DNA from: a virus
DNA: 42,635 nt
Reading direction: 5' to 3' (one strand)
Virus record (IMG/VR): IMGVR_UViG_3300010403_000033
Coordinates: 1 to 42,635 of that record
A program made the position numbers and the translations under genes. Shown here piece by piece: positions 25,833 through 33,130 of this stretch (position 1 is the stretch's first letter; every line of letters begins with the position of its first letter). The notes under the pieces are model-generated. The model was not told the origin of the DNA. It made no database searches and was given only the letters and a program-made list of their open reading frames with translations.

Positions 25833-25883
25833 TTGTTTGGTTGTTGTTTTTGTTCGCCCGCTAAAATAATAAACTTAGTTTCA

Positions 25884-26468
25884 TTATGCAACGTCAATTG
25901 CTTGCAGACGTGAATTCAACCTTTCAATTTCCTGTTCTTGGTCTTTTATGATTTGCCCCAACCGTGCAATTTCTGACATTGGTCCAGGATCCGGAATGTT
26001 CAACGTTCCGTTCCACTGCCCCTTCAGTTTTTCAATTTTTTCATCCCTTGCCTTTATCACAATTTTCAATTCTTCAACGTCCCTTTGATATTTTTCAATC
26101 AAATCCCGTTGGTTTTTTATCTGTGCCGCTTTTTCCTGGACTTCCCTTTTATACTCCTTCACTTCCCCTTCTTTGATTTCATAACATTCCTGAATATAGG
26201 CACACGTCTTCCTTAATGCCACACCTTCCACCCCGCCCCACTCTTTTTGAAACCGGGCCCGTAAATCTTTGTTTTCCTGCTCCAATTTTGCAATGTACTG
26301 GCCTTTATTCGTGCTGACATTTTTAAAACTTTCAACCAATCTATTTAACCGTTTAATTTCATTAGCCTGTTCCTTGGTTAGTTTAGATAATTCGCCAAAA
26401 TCTTCATTGGTCCGTTGCAATGACCATTCACATGCAGCCAACTTTTGTTTCAGTTCTTTCTTTTTCAT
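25884..26468 (-). CDS. Coiled-coil protein (194 aa)
   Basis: Almost entirely a charged heptad-repeat helix, starting MKKKELKQKLAACEWSLQRT, with a short break (NGTLNIPDPGPMSEIARLG) near 160. It has no enzymatic motif. Function unknown; it precedes the terminase genes by about 50 bases, and its start overlaps the gene upstream by ATGA. Confidence 0.75.
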   Translation of the reverse strand: MKKKELKQKLAACEWSLQRTNEDFGELSKLTKEQANEIKRLNRLVESFKNVSTNKGQYIAKLEQENKDLRARFQKEWGGVEGVALRKTCAYIQECYEIKEGEVKEYKREVQEKAAQIKNQRDLIEKYQRDVEELKIVIKARDEKIEKLKGQWNGTLNIPDPGPMSEIARLGQIIKDQEQEIERLNSRLQAIDVA

Positions 26469-26487
26469 AATTGATTGTCTTTTTTGT
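26465..26487 (-). repeat. Junction repeat, copy 1 (23 bp)
   Basis: Covers the stop of the 61-residue gene and the start of the coiled-coil gene. It is identical but for one base to 26647-26669, which covers the stop/start junction of the preceding gene pair. Both encode KKDNQL, stop, and an overlapping ATG. Confidence 0.85.
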
Positions 26488-26650
26488 CCTCTAAACCCTC
26501 TCTCAATCCCTGTGAGGGGAATTGAGACAAAATTGATAATGCTTCCTTTGCCTTTTGCTCCACAATATGCACATCAAAACTGTTCGCAAGAATATACTGC
26601 AAACAATCGTTCAACGTTTCCTCTTTACTCTTTATCATAGTCTTTATCAT
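26465..26650 (-). CDS. Hypothetical phage protein (61 aa)
   Basis: Start at 26650 (MIKTMIKSKEETLNDCLQYI), set by the ATGA overlap with the upstream gene; the frame extends to 26680 but that overlaps the neighbour. The segment EETLNDCLQYILANSFDVHI is amphipathic helix. Its last six residues, KKDNQL, repeat those of the gene upstream. AT-richer than the terminase region. A tandem 12-base repeat (TCTTTATCATAG) lies across its start. Function unknown. Confidence 0.65.
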   Translation of the reverse strand: MIKTMIKSKEETLNDCLQYILANSFDVHIVEQKAKEALSILSQFPSQGLREGLEDKKDNQL

Positions 26651-26669
26651 AGTTGATTGTCTTTTTTGT
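26647..26669 (-). repeat. Junction repeat, copy 2 (23 bp)
   Basis: Partner of 26465-26487. Recombination between the two would remove the 61-residue gene cleanly and leave a functional stop/start junction. Confidence 0.85.
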
Positions 26670-26919
26670 ATTGTTGCCAAATATCTTCCTCTTTAATACC
26701 AAAAGCTTTTTCCCGCACCTCTTTTTCCAGCAATCCTTTCAACCTTTCAATTTCTATATCTTTTTCAAACTTTGCAAACTGAATGGCCGAATTATAATCT
26801 TTCTGTAATTCCTGCATTTTCTTCCCCCTCTCAATAGCCAGGTCCTTCAAACTTTCTTTTGACAATTCATCAATCCCCCTGTCAATGTCTCCAAATGGTT
26901 TATCGTTTTCGCTGTTCAT
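26647..26919 (-). CDS. Hypothetical helical protein (90 aa)
   Basis: Starts MNSENDKPFGDIDRGIDELS, then a charged helix, then DIWQQYKKDNQL. Coiled-coil tendency in the middle. The start lies 17 bases inside the end of the gene upstream. Function unknown. Confidence 0.65.
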   Translation of the reverse strand: MNSENDKPFGDIDRGIDELSKESLKDLAIERGKKMQELQKDYNSAIQFAKFEKDIEIERLKGLLEKEVREKAFGIKEEDIWQQYKKDNQL

Positions 26920-27133
26920 TTTCCAATAGTTTTGATTTTAAAAAATTTGATTGGTCAATTCTTTTGGCCAGGTCCCAAAGGGCATGATGCACGTTCAACC
27001 CAATCCCATTTATATCCAGTCCCCCAAGTGTTACACTTGCTGAAAAACACCCCTGGTCCTTCAAATACGTCACCCGTGCCCTTCCTTGCACAAACCCCCC
27101 TATCTTTTCAAAAGGAATGAAGACTGGTTTCAT
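26900..27133 (-). CDS. Hypothetical small phage protein (77 aa)
   Basis: Starts MKPVFIPFEKIGGFVQGRAR. One small alpha/beta domain with a basic C-terminus. No recognised motif. It overlaps the membrane micro-protein upstream by ATGA. Confidence 0.65.
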   Translation of the reverse strand: MKPVFIPFEKIGGFVQGRARVTYLKDQGCFSASVTLGGLDINGIGLNVHHALWDLAKRIDQSNFLKSKLLENEQRKR

Positions 27134-27252
27134 TTAAAAAAGTTTGGATTCATTGCCCCCACCATGGCAGCCAGGGCAAGACCGACAAACACCCCGACCA
27201 AAAAACAAATCATGGCCACAAATACAAGTCTGTTTTCTTTCATGGTTGTCAT
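27130..27252 (-). CDS. Single-span membrane micro-protein (40 aa)
   Basis: Reads MTTMKENRLVFVAMICFLVG then VFVGLALAAMVGAMNPNFFK. One Gly/Ala-rich transmembrane helix. Both ends overlap neighbours as ATGA (27249-27252 and 27130-27133), strong evidence of a real gene. It is a holin-like candidate, not a proven one. Confidence 0.7.
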   Translation of the reverse strand: MTTMKENRLVFVAMICFLVGVFVGLALAAMVGAMNPNFFK

Positions 27253-27398
27253 TTTAAAAGTCCTGTAATTAGTGGGTAAAAGATCCAGGCCAATGTCAGG
27301 GCCCCAACTGTAATTTCAACATCCGTGGGATGCCAAATAAAATTGATCAATAGTCCAAAGACAATGATCAACAACAAACGAATCAATGTTGCCTTCAT
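27249..27398 (-). CDS. Small membrane protein (49 aa)
   Basis: Start at 27398 (MKATLIRLLLIIVFGLLINF), behind the leader AAATAACAATTATG. Two hydrophobic stretches separated by WHPTDVEITV suggest a hairpin of two membrane spans. The frame runs further upstream, but that part overlaps the 28-residue gene. Function unknown. Confidence 0.65.
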   Translation of the reverse strand: MKATLIRLLLIIVFGLLINFIWHPTDVEITVGALTLAWIFYPLITGLLK

Positions 27399-27403
27399 AA
27401 TTG

Positions 27404-27490
27404 TTATTTTTTTGACTGTGCCACCACAATCAACCACGTTATAACTGCTGTGGCACAACCGGTTAAAAATCCCATTAAAAATACCATCAT
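27404..27490 (-). CDS. Membrane micro-protein (28 aa)
   Basis: Reads MMVFLMGFLTGCATAVITWL then IVVAQSKK. One transmembrane helix with FLTGC, which looks like a lipobox, so it could be a tiny lipoprotein. It sits between tightly packed genes, behind the leader AACAACAATAATG. Function unknown. Confidence 0.55.
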   Translation of the reverse strand: MMVFLMGFLTGCATAVITWLIVVAQSKK

Positions 27491-27500
27491 TATTGTTGTT

Positions 27501-28148
27501 TTAATAGGTTAAACGTTTAAAACACAACTCAAAATTTTCGTCCGCTTTCTGTGGATCATAAACCAAGTTTTCATCCGTCCACTTTTGCACGTGAAACCCC
27601 TGGTAAATTTCACATTCACTTTGCACAATCGGAATGGCCCCCACTATGATGGCCTCAAAAAACCTGTAAGACCAGGGCCAACCCCCATTCGGACACAACA
27701 CAAATTGGGCCCCACCCATGGCCTGAAAATATTCCTTTTCCCAAAACCTTTTAATTGACTTCCGACCCGTGTCCACCCGTTGAATTTCTGCCCTTCCTTC
27801 CCATGTCCTTAATGCTTCCACCCGGAACGTTGGCACAAATCCCCGGAAGAACACCCCCCGTCTGTCTTCCTTCCAAAATTCTTTGGTGATCATGCACTTT
27901 GGAAATAACAGGGGCCAGGTCTTGGATCCAAAGGTGACTAGGGGAAGACGGTGATCAATGTCCCCGTTTATTTTTTTACCCTGCTCAAAGGTGGCCCGGA
28001 CAACCGTGGGAAAACAGGTCTTCAGATAATCATAAATCTTTTTTTCACCGGGTTTGATGGTGACAAAATATCCGTGTTCCATTAAGGCCAGTTTGGCCCG
28101 GACGGTTTGAATTAACGTTGGAAGCGGAAAGGTTGGTGTTATTATCAT
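27501..28148 (-). CDS. Exostosin-like glycosyltransferase (GT47-type)
   Basis: 215 residues. The C-terminal half has the exostosin signature FVLCPNGGWPWSYRFFEAII then VGAIPIV (149-175), the nucleotide-sugar site where Glu in the RFFEAI motif is conserved. The N-terminal half is short, so this is a compact version of the fold. It would transfer a sugar from a nucleotide-sugar donor. It overlaps the neighbouring glycosyltransferase by ATGA, so the two probably act together. Possible targets are host surface polysaccharide or a phage component; not decided by sequence. Confidence 0.75.
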   Translation of the reverse strand: MIITPTFPLPTLIQTVRAKLALMEHGYFVTIKPGEKKIYDYLKTCFPTVVRATFEQGKKINGDIDHRLPLVTFGSKTWPLLFPKCMITKEFWKEDRRGVFFRGFVPTFRVEALRTWEGRAEIQRVDTGRKSIKRFWEKEYFQAMGGAQFVLCPNGGWPWSYRFFEAIIVGAIPIVQSECEIYQGFHVQKWTDENLVYDPQKADENFELCFKRLTY

Positions 28149-28789
28149 AATCCTTTATCATAAGTTCCACGCGTGGTTCCCCAAAAATGCCGGGCAAAAA
28201 CTTTATCCGGGCCCTGGTATTTCCACCCGTTAAAATGATCGGAAATAAAATAATGCATTGGCCAAATTTTGATTGGTGGTTTGTAGTTAAAGACCATGTA
28301 TTGCATGAACCGGTTTCCCGTTGCATTCACGGGATTTCCCAACAATTGTTTCTTCCGCTTTAACGTTTGAATCAAATTCATGGTGAAGATGTGGCCAGGT
28401 TGGGCAGCATAAAGGGGCGTCATAGATCCTTTGTCCCGGAACCGCTTTCTTTTCTTGCCTTCATAGTCCCCCGTATTAATCGCATAAAGCGGATAATTAT
28501 CTTGAAATAATTCATCAATGGGATTTAAACAAATACTGTCTGCCGCAATCACCACCCCGCCCCAATCATATAAAATTTCATATCTCATTAAGTCAGCCAC
28601 CCCGTTGAACTTGCCCTGGTTATAATAAGTTTTCATGTGCCTGAAGTTGATCCACGGATGTTGCTGAAGGTCTTCATTGGTCCAAAGTCTATATTCCCAC
28701 CCTGGATGTTTTTCCTTCCAGGTGGACATCCAGGCCAGGGGGGGCGGAAGGGGGCCCACCCAAATTTGATGCATAAGCTTTGGAATCAT
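28145..28789 (-). CDS. OCH1/GT32-like glycosyltransferase
   Basis: 214 residues. IPKLMHQIWVGPLPPP at the N-terminus and ADLMRYEILYDWGG (65-78) are typical of the Gly_transf_sug (DXD sugar-binding, GT32) family. The expected DxD reads IAADS here (81-85), so the first Asp is replaced by Ala. That could reduce activity or shift the metal ligand. No membrane segment. It is coupled by ATGA to genes on both sides. See the exostosin-like gene for possible joint roles. Confidence 0.8.
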   Translation of the reverse strand: MIPKLMHQIWVGPLPPPLAWMSTWKEKHPGWEYRLWTNEDLQQHPWINFRHMKTYYNQGKFNGVADLMRYEILYDWGGVVIAADSICLNPIDELFQDNYPLYAINTGDYEGKKRKRFRDKGSMTPLYAAQPGHIFTMNLIQTLKRKKQLLGNPVNATGNRFMQYMVFNYKPPIKIWPMHYFISDHFNGWKYQGPDKVFARHFWGTTRGTYDKGL

Positions 28790-29178
28790 TTATAAATTTT
28801 AAGGTTTGACAACTGCCGACCCACTTCCAACCCCTTTTCAAATTCCTGCCAATTGGCTGAATGCTTTGTAAAGGGATTTACACCCCTAATTTCACTGTCC
28901 TTCCACGGTGACTGCATGGCAGCGCAAATTCCTTGATCCTTCGCCCGTAAGCTTGCAAATTCATCCAGGGTCAAAAGAAAGGACGGCAACCGCAATTGCA
29001 AGAACTTCCGAAGCTTTTCCGTGGCAAATTCCCGGACCAGGGCATGTTCCTGGCCCTTCCGCTTGCCCGCTTCCCATTGGTCCCAATCTTCGGGGACTTT
29101 AGGCATGTTAGTTTGGTTGATCCCATTCAACCCGGCATCATGTCCGTCCTGCCAGGCACGGGAAATAAGTTTTGTCAT
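28786..29178 (-). CDS. Hypothetical protein with Rmf-like N-terminus (130 aa)
   Basis: Residues 8-42 (AWQDGHDAGLNGINQTNMPK ... WDQWEAGKRKG) follow the A-x3-G-x2-A-x2-G ... W-x2-G pattern of ribosome modulation factor and the related CrpP family. A second, weaker copy of the same pattern may lie near the C-terminus. The rest is helical and unrecognised. The resemblance is short and may be chance. It overlaps the membrane protein upstream and the glycosyltransferase downstream by ATGA. Confidence 0.6.
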   Translation of the reverse strand: MTKLISRAWQDGHDAGLNGINQTNMPKVPEDWDQWEAGKRKGQEHALVREFATEKLRKFLQLRLPSFLLTLDEFASLRAKDQGICAAMQSPWKDSEIRGVNPFTKHSANWQEFEKGLEVGRQLSNLKIYK

Positions 29179-29360
29179 GGATGTTTAAGTTTCTCTTTTG
29201 CTGAAATGTAGCAAATGACAATTGGAATGGCATACATGGCAGCCAGGCCAAAAAGTTCAAACGTTTGACCAATGATCCCTAAAACAATCATCAGTTCGGC
29301 CATGGTGAAAAAGATGATTGCCATAATAACTTCCCTGTTAATAGATTGTTTCATAACCAT
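29175..29360 (-). CDS. Two-span membrane protein (61 aa)
   Basis: Starts MVMKQSINREVIMAIIFFTM; a start two codons later is equally possible. Two hydrophobic helices (12-32 and 36-52) and a short basic tail (KEKLKHP). Size and topology suit a holin or small inner-membrane protein. Function unproven. Confidence 0.65.
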   Translation of the reverse strand: MVMKQSINREVIMAIIFFTMAELMIVLGIIGQTFELFGLAAMYAIPIVICYISAKEKLKHP

Positions 29361-29408
29361 TTTTTTAAGTGTTTGCCAAAGAATAATACTACCCCCGCCC
29401 CTGAAAGT

Positions 29409-29759
29409 TTATTCATAGCCATGGATTTTTAAGCTTCTTACGGGTTCATCTTCATCCTTGGGTTCATTGGCCATTCTTTCCAGGGCCGTGGTCACAATCA
29501 TTTCCATCTTCCGGGCTTCGGCCAGGGCATCCGCCCGAAAAAAGAATTCCGGGGACATGTAAGTTAGTTCTTCCGCTTCGCCCCGGACAACGTGGACCTC
29601 TCGCATGACATGTTCAATCCGGTGAAGGTTGGGTTTGGGATTGGGTTCCAGACGGTGACCGAAGTGGACGGTCACCTTGCCGGTGAAGGTTCCATTGCGG
29701 CCTGTTCGTGTAATCTTTTTTACCAATGGTCGTTGTGGTGGTGTTTGGGTAGGCATCAT
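29409..29759 (-). CDS. Hypothetical protein (116 aa)
   Basis: Starts MMPTQTPPQRPLVKKITRTG. A basic N-terminus leads to a beta-rich middle and an acidic helical end. Not recognised. It starts 7 bases after the ParB-like gene ends. Confidence 0.6.
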   Translation of the reverse strand: MMPTQTPPQRPLVKKITRTGRNGTFTGKVTVHFGHRLEPNPKPNLHRIEHVMREVHVVRGEAEELTYMSPEFFFRADALAEARKMEMIVTTALERMANEPKDEDEPVRSLKIHGYE

Positions 29760-29765
29760 AACGGT

Positions 29766-30347
29766 TTATTTTGATTGTGAAAGAAACTGTTTACAAATCA
29801 ACACCAGGGCTGCCGTGTTGGTCTTATTTCCTTTCAGTTTGCCTTTAGCCAATTTCAATGCTTTGTTGATGGTTGCATGTTGGGCCCCCGTCATGCGAAA
29901 ACTCATTTCCGTTTCTCCCGCTTGCTCCTTGGTCACCCTGGTTTCGTCCAATTCATTGGCAACAATTGTTCCCCAAAACTTAGTTTCCGGGTGTTCAATC
30001 GTTATGGCTTCCACCACATCCGGGTTCAACACAATGTTCTTCAAAGCTGTTATGTTGTCGGCCAACGCTAAATTGTAAAATTCTTTCGTCCCACTTTTTA
30101 TGTCCGTCCTTCTTACGACAATCAGTTTGGTGCCATCGGAATCCACAATTTCCACATTCTCCATTCCTATTGCGGCCCCTGCTTCCGTCACCCCGTTCCC
30201 TGCTATTAAAACATTGTCGTTGGAAACAACCACACTTTTGCCGTAACCATTTTGACGAATGGAATTTTCCAACAGTCCCATTCCATATTCGGAATGTTGG
30301 TTGGTGTTCCGGGGATCCGGTTTCAGTTGTTGGATGGTGGATCTCAT
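29766..30347 (-). CDS. ParB/Srx-fold nuclease-like protein (193 aa)
   Basis: The N-terminal ~100 residues follow the ParB-like pattern: LKPDPRNTNQHSEYGMGLLE, SIRQNGYGKSVVV, LIAGNGVTEAGAAIGM, VVRRTD and LADN. The GHRR motif of classical ParB is replaced by AGNGV, as in many phage ParB-like proteins that often occur beside methylases or terminases. The C-terminus is basic and helical. It probably binds DNA or nucleotide; the exact role is not known. It is coupled by ATGA to the gene upstream. Confidence 0.75.
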   Translation of the reverse strand: MRSTIQQLKPDPRNTNQHSEYGMGLLENSIRQNGYGKSVVVSNDNVLIAGNGVTEAGAAIGMENVEIVDSDGTKLIVVRRTDIKSGTKEFYNLALADNITALKNIVLNPDVVEAITIEHPETKFWGTIVANELDETRVTKEQAGETEMSFRMTGAQHATINKALKLAKGKLKGNKTNTAALVLICKQFLSQSK

Positions 30348-30658
30348 AAGCTTAAAATTTTAGAGGCCGTAACCCGGACCACCCCCGTTTCCACATTCAC
30401 ATCCAGGGTGGCAATCTTGGTGCTGCCGTGGAATTCCATTTGTTTGTAACAAGCTAAAGTTTTTAACATGGTGTCCCGGTCTTCCGTGGATTCAAATTGC
30501 CAAATGATGTGATCCGCAAGGGCCATGATCGGTAAGTTCGTGGCAATCGGTACACCTGGTGGAAAGTTGTGGGCTGAATTACCACCGGGGACGGTGATCT
30601 TCACGGAATAGGGTTTTCTGACAACTGGCTTTTTTTTCTTTACTGGTTTTTTAGTCAT
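30344..30658 (-). CDS. Hypothetical basic protein (104 aa)
   Basis: Starts TKKPVKKKKPVVRKPYSVKI: a lysine-rich tail followed by a small alpha/beta domain. Could bind nucleic acid through the tail. Overlaps both neighbours by ATGA. Not recognised. Confidence 0.6.
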   Translation of the reverse strand: MTKKPVKKKKPVVRKPYSVKITVPGGNSAHNFPPGVPIATNLPIMALADHIIWQFESTEDRDTMLKTLACYKQMEFHGSTKIATLDVNVETGVVRVTASKILSL

Positions 30659-30891
30659 GTGTTTTGGTTTTGAAATTGTTTTAATTCAGAAATCGTTTTT
30701 TCTTGCAAAAGTTCCATCTTGCATTCATTCAACACGGCCATCCGGATCCGGTCCGGGAACACCATCATGAAACCAATCCGGCAGCATAACGGATTGGGAT
30801 CGTCACACCCGTCACCATTCTTGCAACACCCATAAACACCCAACCAGTCTGCAATTTGGTTGGCAAGATCATCCACGGTTTCAATTTCCAT
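30655..30891 (-). CDS. Cys-rich small protein (78 aa)
   Basis: Contains GCCKNGDGC and PLCCRIGFM, six cysteines within 25 residues, a possible metal-binding loop. The rest is helical. Function unknown. Confidence 0.6.
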   Translation of the reverse strand: MEIETVDDLANQIADWLGVYGCCKNGDGCDDPNPLCCRIGFMMVFPDRIRMAVLNECKMELLQEKTISELKQFQNQNT

Positions 30892-30896
30892 TGTCT

Positions 30897-31088
30897 TTAT
30901 TGTTTTACGTCTGTATTGATTCCACGTTTGTCCATCTCTGTGCCCACGTTCACAAAGTCAGCAAACAAAATATTGAACTGTTCGTGGGAAAGTTGCAGTT
31001 GTAAACGCAACCGGAAGGCTTGCACAATTTGAACCCACTGACTTTGCAGGTCTTCATTCGTCAACCCTTCCACTTGTTGTTTTGTCAT
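30897..31088 (-). CDS. Hypothetical helical protein (63 aa)
   Basis: Starts MTKQQVEGLTNEDLQSQWVQ; mostly helix. It overlaps the lipoprotein gene upstream by ATGA. No recognised motif. Confidence 0.6.
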   Translation of the reverse strand: MTKQQVEGLTNEDLQSQWVQIVQAFRLRLQLQLSHEQFNILFADFVNVGTEMDKRGINTDVKQ

Positions 31089-31372
31089 AAGGCAGCAATT
31101 TTGATTGAATCCAACGGAATCCAGTTGCCCTCAATACACCAGGCCGGAAGCTTGTCAAAGACTTCATTGAAGGTTTCCTTTTTGTTTTCAAACCGGACTT
31201 TGTAAAAGGGACCGGTCTTCCGGATCCACATGACCCGGACGGTTCGTTTGCCCCACTTGTGGCGTTTCTCCCACCGTTGGTTGGCCCGCCCGGAAGTTAT
31301 TTCACTGGCAGGGGGACAGGAACAGGATGTTAACAGGGTTAGGATAATTAAAAAGTAAATGGTCGGTTTCAT
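31085..31372 (-). CDS. Phage-encoded lipoprotein (95 aa)
   Basis: Starts MKPTIYFLIILTLLTSCSCP: a signal peptide ending in the lipobox LTSC, so Cys17 would be lipid-modified and the protein anchored in the envelope. The mature part is basic, with WEKRHKWGKRTVRVMWI. Phage lipoproteins may block superinfection or help lysis; nothing here tells which. The leader AACCTTAAAAATATG resembles the early-gene leader. Confidence 0.75.
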   Translation of the reverse strand: MKPTIYFLIILTLLTSCSCPPASEITSGRANQRWEKRHKWGKRTVRVMWIRKTGPFYKVRFENKKETFNEVFDKLPAWCIEGNWIPLDSIKIAAL

Positions 31373-31391
31373 AAAACATATTTTTAAGGTT
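31373..31391 (-). promoter_or_regulatory. Early-type leader box, diverged copy
   Basis: mRNA-sense AACCTTAAAAATATGTTTT directly before the lipoprotein start. It is the most diverged member of the set described at 34779-42581. Confidence 0.4.
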
Positions 31392-31393
31392 AA

Positions 31394-31708
31394 TCATTGA
31401 ACTTTTTTATGCATCCACTTTGGAACTTTGAACGTTCCATTGAAATATTTTTTTTCGGCCTTCTTCAAATCTTTTTCCGTCAACTTTTCCACTTCCTGTT
31501 GCCCTGGATGTTTTTCATCTTCCATCCATGACGTGGCCCTTCTATGCATGACCGTGCATTTTTTATTCACAAAGATTTGAGCATAAACCACCACCCGGAC
31601 CCCGAACATGGCCTTCATGGCTTGCCAGGGATTCAGTTTTGCAAAAGCTTGCAAGGGAATGACCGCTTCAAAATTTACCATCTTGCCGTCAATTTCTTTT
31701 GTTGCCAT
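31394..31708 (-). CDS. Hypothetical protein (104 aa)
   Basis: Starts MATKEIDGKMVNFEAVIPLQ. An alpha/beta N-terminal part and a basic helical end (KVPKWMHKKVQ). It starts 20 bases inside the exonuclease gene. Not recognised. Confidence 0.6.
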   Translation of the reverse strand: MATKEIDGKMVNFEAVIPLQAFAKLNPWQAMKAMFGVRVVVYAQIFVNKKCTVMHRRATSWMEDEKHPGQQEVEKLTEKDLKKAEKKYFNGTFKVPKWMHKKVQ

Positions 31709-32513
31709 AAGTCAGGTTTTTATAAAGAATTTGGGTTGCCACGTCCTTGGTGTCTTTAGGAAAGTCCCCCTTCGGTCCAATCATCCATTCCAAGTAATTG
31801 GGTTGCGTCTTTGCTTTTTTATCCTTGTGTTGTCCAAATGTAAACACAATGTCCCCGTCCTGGTCCTTGGCAAATTTCCCTGCCATATCAACAATTTCTT
31901 TCCCCCAATTACTGAACAGGGCCAGGTCCTTCAAGTTCCGGGGAAGATCTTCATATTTGGCAAGCTGTGACAAAAACACGTCCCTGGTTGCTTCCACGTC
32001 ACCCCCTGCCGTGTGGCTGCTTGCATGATCCCGGTCACAATAAAATTGCACGGCTGCCGACAATGTTCGTTCTTCTTTGATTTTAAAGATCCCACAAACG
32101 TCCACCAGGTTAATGATTTTCCAGTTCCAATGAATTCCGGCCCGTTGTAAACTATAAAATAAAAACGGCACGTCAAACCGGTTGGAATTATAACCCACCA
32201 TGTCCGCCCCTTCAATGAAGGCCAGGATCCCTTTTGCATAAGCTTCAAACCTTGGAAGATCTTTCACGTCTGCATCGGTGATCCCATGAATGTCGGTTGC
32301 TTCTTTAGGGATAGGAATGCCGGGGTTGATCCGGACGGTCTTCAAAGATTCGTTGCCTGTTTGCTCAATTTTTAGCAACGACAATTCAATGATCCGGTCC
32401 CGTTCAACGTCTGTCCCGGTTGTTTCCATATCCAGAAAACAAAGGGGTCTTTCCAGTTGGATGGTCAAACTGTTAGGATTGGAACGTGTTGGTGTTTCAT
32501 TGGAAACTTTCAT
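31689..32513 (-). CDS. DnaQ-like 3'-5' exonuclease (DEDDh)
   Basis: 274 residues. Exo I: LCFLDMETTGTD with Asp28 and Glu30. Exo II: MVGYNSNRFDVPFL with Asp114. Exo III: HTAGGDVEAT with His167 and Asp172. This is the complete DEDDh set of DNA polymerase III epsilon-type enzymes. The remaining ~90 residues form a basic C-terminal domain that includes ILEW-like YLEWMIGP, seen in DnaQ relatives. It degrades single-stranded DNA or RNA ends; a role in phage replication or recombination is likely. It overlaps the neighbours on both sides. Confidence 0.92.
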   Translation of the reverse strand: MKVSNETPTRSNPNSLTIQLERPLCFLDMETTGTDVERDRIIELSLLKIEQTGNESLKTVRINPGIPIPKEATDIHGITDADVKDLPRFEAYAKGILAFIEGADMVGYNSNRFDVPFLFYSLQRAGIHWNWKIINLVDVCGIFKIKEERTLSAAVQFYCDRDHASSHTAGGDVEATRDVFLSQLAKYEDLPRNLKDLALFSNWGKEIVDMAGKFAKDQDGDIVFTFGQHKDKKAKTQPNYLEWMIGPKGDFPKDTKDVATQILYKNLTYGNKRN

Positions 32514-32859
32514 GAATTATATTTTTAGGAATTTCCAGTTCATCAAAAATAAAAGGAAGGCAAAGTTGGTTCGGATCTTCGGGTTCAATCACCGGTGGTT
32601 CATTCAGTCCGTCACCATCATCCCTGCCCCAATCCCATTTTTTAAAGGCCGTGCAAGTGGGTTGGTCATTGACATCATAAGTCCATTCTTCGGGATATTC
32701 TTTGTCTGTCACTTCATACAACATCGAACGGTCTAAAATATCACATTTCAAATCATCATCATTGTTGGTGTGCATAAACTTTTCATGAATGCACCTGCAA
32801 CAAAAGTGTTCAATAAAACACATTCCTTCTGTGCCGTTAGATGGTCGGTATTTCTTCAT
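32497..32859 (-). CDS. Cys-rich conserved phage protein (120 aa)
   Basis: Starts MKKYRPSNGTEGMCFIEHFC, with C-x2-C at CCRC and further cysteines (LKCDIL, PTCTAF). The C-terminal half is acidic and proline-rich. From memory this pattern recurs in Bacteroidota phages near replication genes, with unknown function. Cysteines are spaced as for one zinc site. Confidence 0.7.
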   Translation of the reverse strand: MKKYRPSNGTEGMCFIEHFCCRCIHEKFMHTNNDDDLKCDILDRSMLYEVTDKEYPEEWTYDVNDQPTCTAFKKWDWGRDDGDGLNEPPVIEPEDPNQLCLPFIFDELEIPKNIIHESFQ

Positions 32860-33130
32860 TTATTTTTTTACGGTTTTCCAGATAAATCTTTTTGAACGCA
32901 TGATTTTTTCTTAGTGCAATGACCGCCCGTTTATTCAATACCCACATGGATGAATTTTTATACTCCTTTTTTACCAGGTAGTTTTTTATCCGAAAAATTG
33001 TGTTGTATTCCAAACGAATCACCGAACATTTATTTTGATCCCGGACCGTGTATCTTCCCCGCCCCATGGTGACAATGGATCCACCCTGGCTTAAATAACG
33101 GATAATTGCTTTTTGTAAATCGGTTGCCAT
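32837..33130 (-). CDS. Hypothetical winged-helix-like protein (97 aa)
   Basis: Starts MATDLQKAIIRYLSQGGSIV. The early helix-strand pattern (QKAIIRYLSQGG.IV...GRYTV.D) is compatible with a winged-helix fold, and the C-terminus is strongly basic. The start overlaps the previous stop as TAATG. The function is unknown. Confidence 0.6.
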   Translation of the reverse strand: MATDLQKAIIRYLSQGGSIVTMGRGRYTVRDQNKCSVIRLEYNTIFRIKNYLVKKEYKNSSMWVLNKRAVIALRKNHAFKKIYLENRKKINEEIPTI

